Position numbers and translations under genes: made by a program
In this document: positions 24,462-32,850 of the stretch, piece by piece
How the letters are laid out: the number at the start of each line of letters is the position of its first letter
Position numbering within the stretch: the stretch's first letter is position 1
Notes under the pieces: model-generated
Seen by the model: only the letters and a program-made list of their open reading frames with translations
Told to the model about the DNA's origin: nothing
Databases searched by the model: none
Assembly (NCBI GenBank): GCA_018713005.1
Contig: DVFX01000070.1
Span: 1 to 38,882 of the forward strand
DNA: 38,882 nt
Direction: 5' to 3'
Origin: Scatomorpha gallistercoris
GTDB taxonomy: Bacteria; Bacillota; Clostridia; Oscillospirales; Oscillospiraceae

Positions 24462-24812
24462 TTATTCTCCCACATCTGCTACTTTCAGCTCTTTTATCAT
24501 GAATTCTTTGCCGTGCAGCACTGAGTAATCGTCGCTGCCACACTTTGGGCAGACCGCGTCAGTTTCAAATGGGTTAAAGCACGTGCCACAGTCACGGCAC
24601 TCGACCTGAGCTGGAATAATTTCAAGCTCCAGTTTAGAGCCCTCTAACGCAGTCCCTTTTACCGCGCCACGATATACGCTGCGCATCATTTGAGGCACAA
24701 CGGAGAAGGTCTCGCCGACCTGAAGCACAACCGATTTCACATCGACCTTTTGCTCAAGAGCAATAGCTTCGACCCTCTCCACCACGTCGATTATAAGCCC
24801 CAGTTCGTGCAT
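24462..24812 (-). CDS. hypA: Hydrogenase nickel-incorporation protein HypA
   Basis: A 116-residue protein with the nickel-binding N-terminus M-H2-E3 and the zinc site C72-x2-C75 / C88-x2-C91. It hands nickel to the hydrogenase with HypB. GGAGG lies just before ATG 24812, which overlaps the stop of the alcohol dehydrogenase gene by one base (TGATG), so translation is coupled to that gene. Confidence 0.94.
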   Translation of the reverse strand: MHELGLIIDVVERVEAIALEQKVDVKSVVLQVGETFSVVPQMMRSVYRGAVKGTALEGSKLELEIIPAQVECRDCGTCFNPFETDAVCPKCGSDDYSVLHGKEFMIKELKVADVGE

Positions 24813-26131
24813 CAGGCCTCCAGCTTTATGCGGTTGAGCACATGACGCATACGTGAGGCGTTGTAGATTACAGGGACAGGATAGGTACCGTTGCCCTCTG
24901 CCAGCGCCCACTTTATTATCTGCGGATAGTCTTTTTCATTTAGGAAGTCAAAACCGGTGGGCAACCCCATCTCGGCATTGAGGCTGCGTATAGCGGCGAT
25001 AAAGGCGTTTGCCTTTTCTGCTTCTGTGCCGGAAGTCTTGACGCCCGTAATTTCCGCAAGGTGGGCGAGCTGGGGATGGACGGCGGCGCCATAATCCTCA
25101 AGGACGATCGGAAGGATTACGCTGTTGGCCAGTCCATGAGCGGTGTTGTAGATTCCACCCATAGCGTGGGCGATGGCGTGGACGTAGCCTACGCCTGTGT
25201 GGTTAAAGGCGAGGCCGGCCTTGTACGAGGCGATAAGCATGTTGTCTCGCGCCTCTATGTCGCTCCCGTCCTTATAAGCACGGAGTATGTACTTGAAAAT
25301 CTTGCAGACTGCCTCCTCGGCGTTGCGGTTGCTGGCGTTGTTGTTATACGCCCAGGTAACATAGCTCTCGACGGCGTGGGTCAACGCATCTATGCCGGTC
25401 GTAGCTGTGACGAACGGAGGCATTGACACGGTGAGCAGCGGATCGAGCACGGCGTACTTAGGCACAAGGAACGGATCCATGATGGCATATTTGTGGTGCT
25501 CCTCGTGGTCGGAGATCACCGCACCCATAGTCACCTCGCTGCCCGTTCCTGAGGTTGTGGGCACGCATATAATAGGAGCTACCTTGGTCGCCACCTTGAA
25601 CATACCCGCCATTTTGCCAACGGGTGTGTGCGGCTTTGCCACACGGGCTGCCGCGGCCTTAGCGGCGTCCATGGGGCTGCCTCCTCCGATGGCAAGAAAA
25701 CCGTCGCAGCCATTGTCAAGATAGGCTCCGCGTATGCCCTCCACCGTGTTTACGCTGGGATTAGCCTCAACCTGATCGAAGATAGTGTACTTCACACCGT
25801 GCAGCGCGAGATCTCCTGCAATAGGCGGGACTATGGTCTTGCCCACCGTCCTGCCCGTCACTATCATTACGTTGTTCACGCCGAGCTCGGAGCAGATTTC
25901 GGGTATTTTCCTCGCGCAGCCCTCTCCCATGACCGTTTTGGGGGCAGGGAACAGTTTGTCTATGAGCGGTAGGGCCTGTTCCGAGCACTTTATGGACACC
26001 CTGCACTTGACTGTCTCCACTTTGTCCATCAGCGCGTCGTATTTCGGCTTGTCTGCGAAGCGCAGATAGCCAAGCGTCCCGGCAGCGGTGGCAGCAGAAC
26101 CTATGAGCAGAGTCTTTGTAGATTTCTTCAT
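24812..26131 (-). CDS. Iron-type (group III) alcohol dehydrogenase with N-terminal hydrophobic segment
   Basis: A 439-residue protein of the Fe-ADH family: NAD-binding GGGSPMDAAK, PTTSGTGSEVT, and metal ligands in TTGIDALTHAVE and HAIAHAMGGIYNTAHG. It interconverts an alcohol or polyol with an aldehyde or ketone. It carries about 45 extra N-terminal residues with a hydrophobic stretch (about 7-23, LLIGSAATAAGTLGYL) behind two lysines, like a membrane anchor, which is unusual for this cytosolic family. GGAAGG precedes the ATG, 16 bp past the OYE-2 stop. It is in the FeS-OYE-ADH-hypA-hypB operon. The substrate is unknown. Confidence 0.9.
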   Translation of the reverse strand: MKKSTKTLLIGSAATAAGTLGYLRFADKPKYDALMDKVETVKCRVSIKCSEQALPLIDKLFPAPKTVMGEGCARKIPEICSELGVNNVMIVTGRTVGKTIVPPIAGDLALHGVKYTIFDQVEANPSVNTVEGIRGAYLDNGCDGFLAIGGGSPMDAAKAAAARVAKPHTPVGKMAGMFKVATKVAPIICVPTTSGTGSEVTMGAVISDHEEHHKYAIMDPFLVPKYAVLDPLLTVSMPPFVTATTGIDALTHAVESYVTWAYNNNASNRNAEEAVCKIFKYILRAYKDGSDIEARDNMLIASYKAGLAFNHTGVGYVHAIAHAMGGIYNTAHGLANSVILPIVLEDYGAAVHPQLAHLAEITGVKTSGTEAEKANAFIAAIRSLNAEMGLPTGFDFLNEKDYPQIIKWALAEGNGTYPVPVIYNASRMRHVLNRIKLEA

Positions 26132-26147
26132 GTTTGGCCTTCCTTTC

Positions 26148-28226
26148 TCACTTAATGCGCATGACGGCGTTGAAGGCGTCGTGTACTGCGTCGGCTATGC
26201 GGCCGGATTTCTTTGCGTCGCCAACTGCGACGACGTACTTGTATTTGCCGTCGAGCTTTTTGGCGAGCTCGTTTACGGGGCGCACGCCCAGGGAGAGCAC
26301 AACTCCGTCCACCAAAATTTCGCTCAGCATGCTTGTTTTGGTGTCCTCCACGATGATACGGTCAGGCAGAATCTTTACCAGACGCTTGCCGGTCAGGAAT
26401 TCGGTCTCGTACTTCCCGATGCGTTCCATCTCGTCGTCAACCAGCTGGAACCAGGTGCCGGGGGCAACAGTGTCTGCCATCTCAACCACAACGACGTGGT
26501 TGCCGTTTTCGTTGAGAATCTCGGTCGTTTCAAGGCCGGTCATGCCGCTGCCGATGACAGCCACTACAGAGTCCTTGAATGTCCTGACGCCGTGGATAAT
26601 TTCTGGTGCGGTGCAGACGTTGTCCCCGTCTATACCCTTTATTGAGCGCGGACGCACGGGTACTCCTCCGGTGGCAACGATTACGGCGTAGGGCTTTTGC
26701 TTTGCTATCGTCTTCTCGTCGGCCTCCACTCCCAGGCGCACGTCTACGCCAAGCTTTTTCACGTTTGCCATCAAGTCTTCAATCGACCAGTATAGCTTGT
26801 CCTTGTGTAGGCAGGAAGAAGCTGTGATTACCTGACCGCCGGGCTTCTCGGCCTTTTCAAGCACTGTGACCTTGAAGCCGCGGCGCGCCATGACTTCGGC
26901 AGATATAAGCCCGGCTGGCCCGGCCCCAACCACTACTACTGCGCGTCCGTCTCCGTCAGGATGCATTTCATCCCATGCACGTTCCATACCAACAGCGGGA
27001 TTCAGAGCGCACTCGCCGTGCTTTCCCTGCGTCGCACCGTTGGTAAAACTCTCTATACAGTTGAGGCAGCCGATGCAGCGCTTGATCTCACTCTCACGGC
27101 CTTCCTCAACTTTTCTGACCCAATACGGGTCGCATATGAAGGTTCGAGCCGAGCCAATAAAGTCTTGTGTACCGTTCTCAAGCTGCTCCTCTGCCTGCTC
27201 CGGAGAACGCATGAAGTTGGCGGCGCATACAGGGATGTCCACTACTTCCTTTACCGCCTTGGCCAGATACGCCCTCCATCCGGGGACGAAGCTCGTCGGC
27301 TCCAGCCAGTAGTTATATGTGTCGTAGCAGGCAGAGGAGACGTTTATGGCGTCGACACCCAGTTCCTCGAGACGCTTCGCAATCTTCAAGCCCTCCTCGA
27401 GGTTATAGCCCTTGCCAGGCTTTCCTATGCGGTAGTACATCTCATCAACACTCAGGCGCACCATCAGCGGATAATCACGTCCGCATCTTGCGCGGATACC
27501 TTGGATTATCTCGGTGATGAAGCGCATGCGGTTCTCGAAGCTGCCGCCGTATTCGTCGGTGCGGCGGTTGGTGTTCGGGCTGAGGAACTGTTGAATCAGA
27601 TACCCGTGTGCCGCGTGCAATTCAACGAGGTCTACTCCGGCGGCTTTGCAGCGCACGGCGGCATCCACGAAGTCCTTAATAGTTCGCTGTACCTCGAAGT
27701 GCGTCATCGCGCGCATGGGGCTCGGCACATGGTAGCTGCGCTCAACCTTGCTCGGCGCAGCAACAGGCTGGCATATACCTTTCTCAGAGAGCTGCATGAG
27801 CGCTGGTGTCATTTTGTAGAGAGACTTCATTATGTCCGGCTTACGCTCGACTATGGGCAGGAGCATTGGCAGCGTGTTCACGCTGGCGGCGTAGCCCTGC
27901 CTGCCGGGATGGTGCAGCTGGATTCCCAGCTTGGCGCCGTGGCGGTGTATGCGCTCGACAAACTCGCGCATCGGCTCGATGTGATAATCGTGGCTCATGG
28001 CCAGCTGCGTGAAGGAGCTGGTGGCGTACATATCGTTCACGCGGCAGATGCCGGGAATAATCAAGCCCACACCGCCCTTGGCGCGCTCTTCGTAGTAATC
28101 CATCAGCATCTCGGTCGGCTTGCCGTCAGGCTGACCGAGGCTGAACTCCGCGGCCGTCATTACCGTGCGGTTCTTAAGCTCCATAGAGCCGATTTTCATC
28201 GGGGAAAGCAGCATCTTGTATTCCAT
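26148..28226 (-). CDS. OYE-2: FMN/[4Fe-4S]/FAD ene-reductase
   Basis: A 692-residue enzyme with the same plan as OYE-1: FMN barrel (about 5-375, with HPGRQ at 106-110, ELHAAHGYL at about 202-210 and RTDEYGGSFENR), cluster cysteines C384, C387, C390 and C406, and GAGPAG at about 434-439 with a second Rossmann motif GSGMTG. The cysteine spacing C-x2-C-x2-C-x15-C differs from the usual C-x2-C-x3-C of 2,4-dienoyl-CoA reductase. Its start overlaps the stop of the FeS gene (TAATG), so translation is coupled. It likely reduces an activated C=C bond; the substrate is unknown. Confidence 0.9.
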   Translation of the reverse strand: MEYKMLLSPMKIGSMELKNRTVMTAAEFSLGQPDGKPTEMLMDYYEERAKGGVGLIIPGICRVNDMYATSSFTQLAMSHDYHIEPMREFVERIHRHGAKLGIQLHHPGRQGYAASVNTLPMLLPIVERKPDIMKSLYKMTPALMQLSEKGICQPVAAPSKVERSYHVPSPMRAMTHFEVQRTIKDFVDAAVRCKAAGVDLVELHAAHGYLIQQFLSPNTNRRTDEYGGSFENRMRFITEIIQGIRARCGRDYPLMVRLSVDEMYYRIGKPGKGYNLEEGLKIAKRLEELGVDAINVSSACYDTYNYWLEPTSFVPGWRAYLAKAVKEVVDIPVCAANFMRSPEQAEEQLENGTQDFIGSARTFICDPYWVRKVEEGRESEIKRCIGCLNCIESFTNGATQGKHGECALNPAVGMERAWDEMHPDGDGRAVVVVGAGPAGLISAEVMARRGFKVTVLEKAEKPGGQVITASSCLHKDKLYWSIEDLMANVKKLGVDVRLGVEADEKTIAKQKPYAVIVATGGVPVRPRSIKGIDGDNVCTAPEIIHGVRTFKDSVVAVIGSGMTGLETTEILNENGNHVVVVEMADTVAPGTWFQLVDDEMERIGKYETEFLTGKRLVKILPDRIIVEDTKTSMLSEILVDGVVLSLGVRPVNELAKKLDGKYKYVVAVGDAKKSGRIADAVHDAFNAVMRIK

Positions 28227-29206
28227 TATTCCTTCTCCTCCTTAACATCCTCGACCGCGGGACTGTCATCCGCTGCGGCAAAATCGGGCTTTTCCAGTTC
28301 CGGGCGTCCATATTTGCCCGCCAGCAGCAGCGAGCGGTTCATCACCTCATCGAATCCGTAATCCTTCCTCTCCGTGAGCTGCCTCGCGTGTCCCTTGCAT
28401 GTCGTTACACACAGCTCGCATCCCATGCACTTATCGGGGTTGAATATTATTTTCCCATCCTTTATCTTGTTTGTTCCGAACGGGCAGCGCCTGACGCACT
28501 CTCCGCAGGCCTCGGCACCGAGGCACTTGGTCTTGTCGCGCACACAGACCTCCGGGCCTTTTTCGCAACTCAGGCCGGGCCCCATGACACGCGTGCCCTT
28601 CACAACCTCGCAGATTTCCCTGTCGCAGTTGCACATGACGAAGGCACCGGACTTCTTGCCAAACATATAGAGTACGTTATGGACGTAGCCCTTCATGTGC
28701 ATATCCTCAAGTATCGCCTTCGCTTCCTCGCGGGTCACCGGATGGTGGCCAAGGGGCAGATTCTCATATATATCCGCTCCGTAATAAAGCGTCAGGTCTT
28801 TTATCTCAGGCTCTGTGACGCCCTCGGGGTAGCGCTTCAACGCAACTTCGCAGATACATGGCCCAGCTGAAATATGCGCCCCCAGCCGCGTTTCCACAGC
28901 GTAGATAAAGTCCACCACGTTCTCTGCGGCCTTGCGGCTCAGGACTATGCCGTGCGGAAGGAAGTAGTTACCGGATTTGGATGTGTTCTGCGTCGTGCGC
29001 ATGAACTCCTTGAGCATCTCCTTGACCCGAGGGTTCTCAGTGCGCTCATACGCCGACATTGCCGTTCCGCCGAGTTTCAGGATCTTTGGCTCGTTCGCAC
29101 CGTAAATGTAGTGCAGTATGTACTGCGCCATTGAGACCGGCATGGCGTCGACGTCCGTGCCCTGGAAAGAGACGCTCTTGTCTTTCTTGTAGTTGAGAAA
29201 TGCCAC
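28226..29206 (-). CDS. Iron-sulfur protein with two [4Fe-4S] sites and a CxCDxxxC motif, family not recognised
   Basis: A 326-residue protein. The N-terminal 190 residues show no cofactor motif I know (one CIC pair at 117-119). Then come CNCDREIC (192-199), C214 and C221, a ferredoxin-type cluster C228-x5-C234-x2-C237-x3-C241-P, and a second cluster C260-x2-C263-x2-C266-x3-C270. The acidic tail is likely disordered. It probably passes electrons to or from OYE-2 in the same operon. I set the start at GTG 29206, with AGGGGG 7 nt upstream: the ATG at 29239 lies inside the -10 box and would be above the transcription start. Confidence 0.72.
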   Translation of the reverse strand: MAFLNYKKDKSVSFQGTDVDAMPVSMAQYILHYIYGANEPKILKLGGTAMSAYERTENPRVKEMLKEFMRTTQNTSKSGNYFLPHGIVLSRKAAENVVDFIYAVETRLGAHISAGPCICEVALKRYPEGVTEPEIKDLTLYYGADIYENLPLGHHPVTREEAKAILEDMHMKGYVHNVLYMFGKKSGAFVMCNCDREICEVVKGTRVMGPGLSCEKGPEVCVRDKTKCLGAEACGECVRRCPFGTNKIKDGKIIFNPDKCMGCELCVTTCKGHARQLTERKDYGFDEVMNRSLLLAGKYGRPELEKPDFAAADDSPAVEDVKEEKE

Positions 29207-29237
29207 GTTTTTTCCCCCTAAACGCTTGATGTAACCC

Positions 29238-29265
29238 ATTTTATTGTTTGTGACAGCATTGTCAA
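29238..29265 (-). promoter_or_regulatory. Promoter and operator of the FeS-OYE-ADH-hypAB operon
   Basis: On the minus strand TTGACA (plus 29260-29265), 16-bp spacer, TAAAAT (plus 29238-29243). The inverted repeat TGACA-GCAT-TGTCA (29251-29264) overlaps the -35, as expected of a TetR operator. Confidence 0.7.
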
Positions 29266-29337
29266 TCGCCTTTGATATGGTTCTAACAATGCCACAAAAA
29301 ATGCGCTTTTGCTTTGAAAACAGCGGGAATTATCTGC

Positions 29338-29389
29338 TTGCAGCAACTGTACAATTGTGCTACAATGTACATAATAATTGGACATTGTC
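29338..29389 (+). promoter_or_regulatory. Promoter and possible operators of tetR-2
   Basis: TTGCAG (29338-29343), 17-bp spacer, TACAAT (29361-29366). An imperfect palindrome with TGTACA arms spans 29348-29371, and GACA-T-TGTC at 29381-29389 shares half-sites with the operator at 29251-29264. Confidence 0.55.
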
Positions 29390-29416
29390 TATTTATCTCC
29401 GAAGGGGGCTGCAGAG

Positions 29417-29998
29417 ATGGCAAATGATAAAACGGCAAGACTGATCAGCGAAACCGCCATGAGGCTTTTCAAGGAAAAGGGCTATGCTGCTGTGAGCGTA
29501 AACGAAATCTGCGCCAGCTGCGGCATAGCACGCTCGACGTTTTACTCGGTTTTCAATGGCAAGGACGGAATAATCGCATACACTCTCGGTTCGGCGAGGG
29601 CCGACGCTACGGCAGACTTTGCTTCGGTGTTGAGCGCCGACAATGACTTTGAGCGCATGATGCTGCTCTTTGGAAGGTATGTAGATATGTGCGAGGATAA
29701 CGGCTGGGAGCTTACAAGTGAGCTGCTGCGCGTTGAGCTAGACGGAAGAGCGAATTTTTTCGGCTCTATTCACTCATTTGACGACTGGTTTGTGCGCCTC
29801 GTTAGGAATTGTCAGAGCTCCGGCATATTTCACAATGAAGCGCCCGCCGATAAACTGGTAGCATTGGGAATACAATTGGCAATTGCGAGAGTTTTTGACT
29901 GGTGCTGTAAACACGGTGGTTTTAATCTTAACCACGCAATGCGACAGGACATGGAAGTGCTTTATTCCGTCGACAAAAAATATATCAAGAAAAAATAA
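29417..29998 (+). CDS. TetR/AcrR-family regulator 2
   Basis: A 193-residue protein with a TetR helix-turn-helix (about 6-50: SVNEICASCGIARSTFYSVF) and a C-terminal ligand domain. ATG 29417 has AGGGGG 8 nt upstream; the upstream in-frame ATG 29378 has none. It is divergent from the FeS-OYE-ADH-hypAB operon and probably represses that operon and itself. The ligand is unknown. Confidence 0.87.
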   Translation: MANDKTARLISETAMRLFKEKGYAAVSVNEICASCGIARSTFYSVFNGKDGIIAYTLGSARADATADFASVLSADNDFERMMLLFGRYVDMCEDNGWELTSELLRVELDGRANFFGSIHSFDDWFVRLVRNCQSSGIFHNEAPADKLVALGIQLAIARVFDWCCKHGGFNLNHAMRQDMEVLYSVDKKYIKKK

Positions 29999-30029
29999 GT
30001 AAACCCGAGTCATTATGACTCGGGTTTAC
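29999..30029. terminator. Bidirectional terminator between tetR-2 and OYE-3
   Basis: A perfect 14-bp stem (GTAAACCCGAGTCA/TGACTCGGGTTTAC) with a 3-nt loop. TCTTTA follows on the plus strand and TTATTTTTTC on the minus strand. Confidence 0.9.
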
Positions 30030-30049
30030 TCTTTACCGGGCGTACAGTC

Positions 30050-31987
30050 TCACTCGTCGAGGGTGACGCCGAATTTGCTGCCGTGGAGGACAGCCTTGTT
30101 TATCTTACCGGTGGCGAGGGCGTCGCCGCCCTTGTAAACGTTCATGCCTGCAGCGAGCAGTTCGTTGTAGAGTGCGTCGTTTGGCTTGACACCGACGGAC
30201 ATGATGACCACGTCGGCCTCAAGCGCGAGGGTGCTTCCGTCCTTTGTACTCTCGGCTATCAGCTTACCGTCCTCGAATTTGACGGCCTTGTGGTCGTAAT
30301 GCAATCCAACGCCCTGGTCGTTGCAGTGGCGCGTCTCGAGGCAGGCCTCCTGCTGGAAGCGCAGGTCGGTCATCGCCTCAGGCCAGGCCGGGAGCATATC
30401 GACAACGTCGACCTCGTTGCCCTGTCGGCGCACGAATAGTGCGACCTCCAGGCCGGTGATACCGCCGCCGAGAACTACTATCTTCTTGTTCTCAAAATAC
30501 ATATTCTGAACTAGCACGTCGTGGCTCTGATATACGGGCACGGTATCGAGGCCGGGCAGGGGTATGCTCACGGCATTGCTGCCACTGGCGATGAACACGG
30601 CATAGGGATTCAGTGCCTTTATCATGTCGGCGGTGGCCTCGGTATTCAGGCGCACGTCGATACCCAGTTTTGCTGCCATTGACTTATAGTATCCGGCGGC
30701 CCAGTCGAATTTGCCCTTGAACGGCGGCAGCTTGGCAATGTGCAGGTTACCGCCTATCTCGTTGCCCTTGTCGAACACGACCGGCTCAAAGCCGCGCTGC
30801 TTGAGCGTGACGGCTGCCTCCATACCGGCGGGGCCGGCGCCCACGATGGCCACGACGCGACCCGCGCCGTTTTTGTGCAGCGGACGCTTCGCGCCCTCGC
30901 GCAGAGCGTATGGGTTGACGGAGCAGTTGGTCTGGTCGCAGGCGAAGAGCCCGACGTTGAAGCAGTTCATGCAGCTGATGCAGTAGCGCAGCTCGTCCTC
31001 GCGTCCCTCGGCGCACTTCTTGACCCACTCGCGCTCGGCCAGGATGCCGCGGCCCATGCCGACCATATCGCAGTTGCCCTCGGAGATTATCTTGTCGACG
31101 AAGTCGGGGTGACGGATGCTGCCGGTGGCGACGACGGGTATGCTGACCGCCTGCTTCACGAGCTTGGCGGCGGGGACTTTCCAACCCTCAGCGCGGTGCA
31201 CGTCGCCGGACATGATGTCGTCCTGGTGGTAGATGGTGCCGCCGGCAGACACTGCTATCATGTCGGCTCCCGCGGCCTCAATGAGCGGGGCGACCTGGGC
31301 GCACTGCTCGGGCGTGATGCCGTCCTGGCCGTTGGGACCCTCGCCCTTCGGGTAGTCGAAGCCCTGCATCTTGACGGAAATTATCTTGTCCGGGCCGATG
31401 ACCTCGCGGATGCGGCTTATAGTCTCGGTGGCGAAGCGGGCGCGGTTTTCGACCTTTTCCCAGCCGTACTCGTCTGTGCGGTGGTTAAAGAGCGGGGAGA
31501 TGAACTGACAGGCGAGGTAGCCGTGGCAGGTCTGGAACTCTATGCCGTCGGCCCCGGCCGCCATCGCGCGCTTTGCTGCGGCGACGAACTTGTCCTGGAT
31601 GTTGCGTATCTCGTCGATGCTCAGCTCGTCGACGGTCTTGGGCTGGATGCCGGAGTAGTTTGTCGCGCCGGGATGCCAGAGCTGGAAGAGTATCTTGGCG
31701 CCGTGCTTGTGTGCAGCGGCGGCAAGGCGGCGCAGCCCGGGTATAAATTTGTCATCATAGATACCAGGCTGGAGGGGCAGCACACTAGGCCAGTCTTTGT
31801 CAACTATCATAGCGCCGGGTATAACGATGCCGACGCCGCCAGCTGCGACGGACTCGATGTAGTCGATGTCGCGCACGGACACACCGTCGTCGAAGTTGGA
31901 GATGGTCTTTGCCATAGCCAGGAACACTATGCGGTTCTTGACGGTCTGGCTGCCTACTTTGATGGGTTCAAGAAACTTGTGGCTCAT
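30050..31987 (-). CDS. OYE-3: divergent FMN/[4Fe-4S]/FAD ene-reductase
   Basis: A 645-residue enzyme with the same three-cofactor plan: barrel (about 5-330), cluster cysteines C336, C339, C342 and C355 (C350 also near), GAGPAG at about 383-388 and GGGITG in the second Rossmann motif. The active-site signature is altered: ELHAAHGYL of OYE-2 reads EFQTCHGYL (His to Gln), and DEYGGSFENR reads DEYGWEKVENR. This points to a different substrate or mechanism. GGAGG precedes the ATG. It is last in the SDR-SDR-OYE operon. Confidence 0.9.
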   Translation of the reverse strand: MSHKFLEPIKVGSQTVKNRIVFLAMAKTISNFDDGVSVRDIDYIESVAAGGVGIVIPGAMIVDKDWPSVLPLQPGIYDDKFIPGLRRLAAAAHKHGAKILFQLWHPGATNYSGIQPKTVDELSIDEIRNIQDKFVAAAKRAMAAGADGIEFQTCHGYLACQFISPLFNHRTDEYGWEKVENRARFATETISRIREVIGPDKIISVKMQGFDYPKGEGPNGQDGITPEQCAQVAPLIEAAGADMIAVSAGGTIYHQDDIMSGDVHRAEGWKVPAAKLVKQAVSIPVVATGSIRHPDFVDKIISEGNCDMVGMGRGILAEREWVKKCAEGREDELRYCISCMNCFNVGLFACDQTNCSVNPYALREGAKRPLHKNGAGRVVAIVGAGPAGMEAAVTLKQRGFEPVVFDKGNEIGGNLHIAKLPPFKGKFDWAAGYYKSMAAKLGIDVRLNTEATADMIKALNPYAVFIASGSNAVSIPLPGLDTVPVYQSHDVLVQNMYFENKKIVVLGGGITGLEVALFVRRQGNEVDVVDMLPAWPEAMTDLRFQQEACLETRHCNDQGVGLHYDHKAVKFEDGKLIAESTKDGSTLALEADVVIMSVGVKPNDALYNELLAAGMNVYKGGDALATGKINKAVLHGSKFGVTLDE

Positions 31988-32004
31988 TGCTCTTCCTCCT
32001 TCTA

Positions 32005-32835
32005 TCAGACAAACATGGTCTCGCCGCTGGCGCGCACCGTTATCTCGCTGATGTTTACACCCCAGGGCTGGTTCATAACGTAGATTATGTTGTCGGCCAG
32101 AACTTCGGGGCCGAAGTCGAAGCAGTGGATGTTCTCCCGGTCATCGCGTCCAGGAGTGCCAAGGCCAGTAAAGGCGTCTATCAACTTGCCGTAGACGCCG
32201 GACAGGCTGGCATTGTAGTCCACCTCGGTAGAGACGAGACCCGTGTCGGCTACAGAGGTTGGCTTTATCACGGAGAACTTTATCTTGCCTGAGTTCTCAA
32301 CGCGCATGGAGTCTGCCATGATGCGCACACTCGCCTTGCTGAGATTGTACACTGCCCCGCCCGCTACGCCGTAGTTGCCGAGTATGGAGGAGACGTTGAT
32401 GACGTGGCCGTGGCCCTGCTTAATCATCTGGTCATATACGGCGGCCGTGGCGTAGAGGGTGCCCTTTATGGAAGTGTCGATGCACTCCTCCCAGGCTTGC
32501 ATGGCGAACTTGTGCTGGCTAAGAAATCCGAGCGGCATAGTGCCCGCATCGTTGACTAGAATGTCAATTGCGCCGTATGTGTCAATGGCGAACTGGGCCA
32601 TGTCCTCTACCTGGCGCTGGTCTCGCAGGTCGGTCTTGATGTAGGAGGCCTCGCCGCCCTTTGCGCGGATGTCCTCACAGATCTCTTTGAGGAGATTGTC
32701 GCGCCGCGCGGCGAGCACGACCTTGCCGCCCAGCTCCGCGGCCTTCATGGCGGTGTACTTACCGAAGCCGCTGGACGCGCCGGTCACGATTATGACCTTG
32801 TCCTTGACGTAGTTTTCAGTCCTGTAGCTGTTCAT
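32005..32835 (-). CDS. Short-chain dehydrogenase/reductase B
   Basis: A 276-residue classical SDR: TGASSGFG (18-25) for NAD(P), catalytic Ser at about 149-150 and Y163-x3-K167. The structural NNAG motif reads NDAG (95-98), a change in a conserved position. A C-terminal extension of about 60 residues ends ITVRASG. It is a sister of SDR A next door, sharing long stretches such as the VYDQMIKQG region. It probably handles a hydroxyl/keto group of the same molecule that OYE-3 reduces. GGGAGG lies upstream of the ATG. Confidence 0.9.
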   Translation of the reverse strand: MNSYRTENYVKDKVIIVTGASSGFGKYTAMKAAELGGKVVLAARRDNLLKEICEDIRAKGGEASYIKTDLRDQRQVEDMAQFAIDTYGAIDILVNDAGTMPLGFLSQHKFAMQAWEECIDTSIKGTLYATAAVYDQMIKQGHGHVINVSSILGNYGVAGGAVYNLSKASVRIMADSMRVENSGKIKFSVIKPTSVADTGLVSTEVDYNASLSGVYGKLIDAFTGLGTPGRDDRENIHCFDFGPEVLADNIIYVMNQPWGVNISEITVRASGETMFV

Positions 32836-32850
32836 CGCTGTACCTCCCTA

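Noticed and set aside
29207..29239. ATG 29239 as start of the FeS protein
   Set aside because: It lies in the -10 box of a strong promoter; GTG 29206 has AGGGGG 7 nt upstream.
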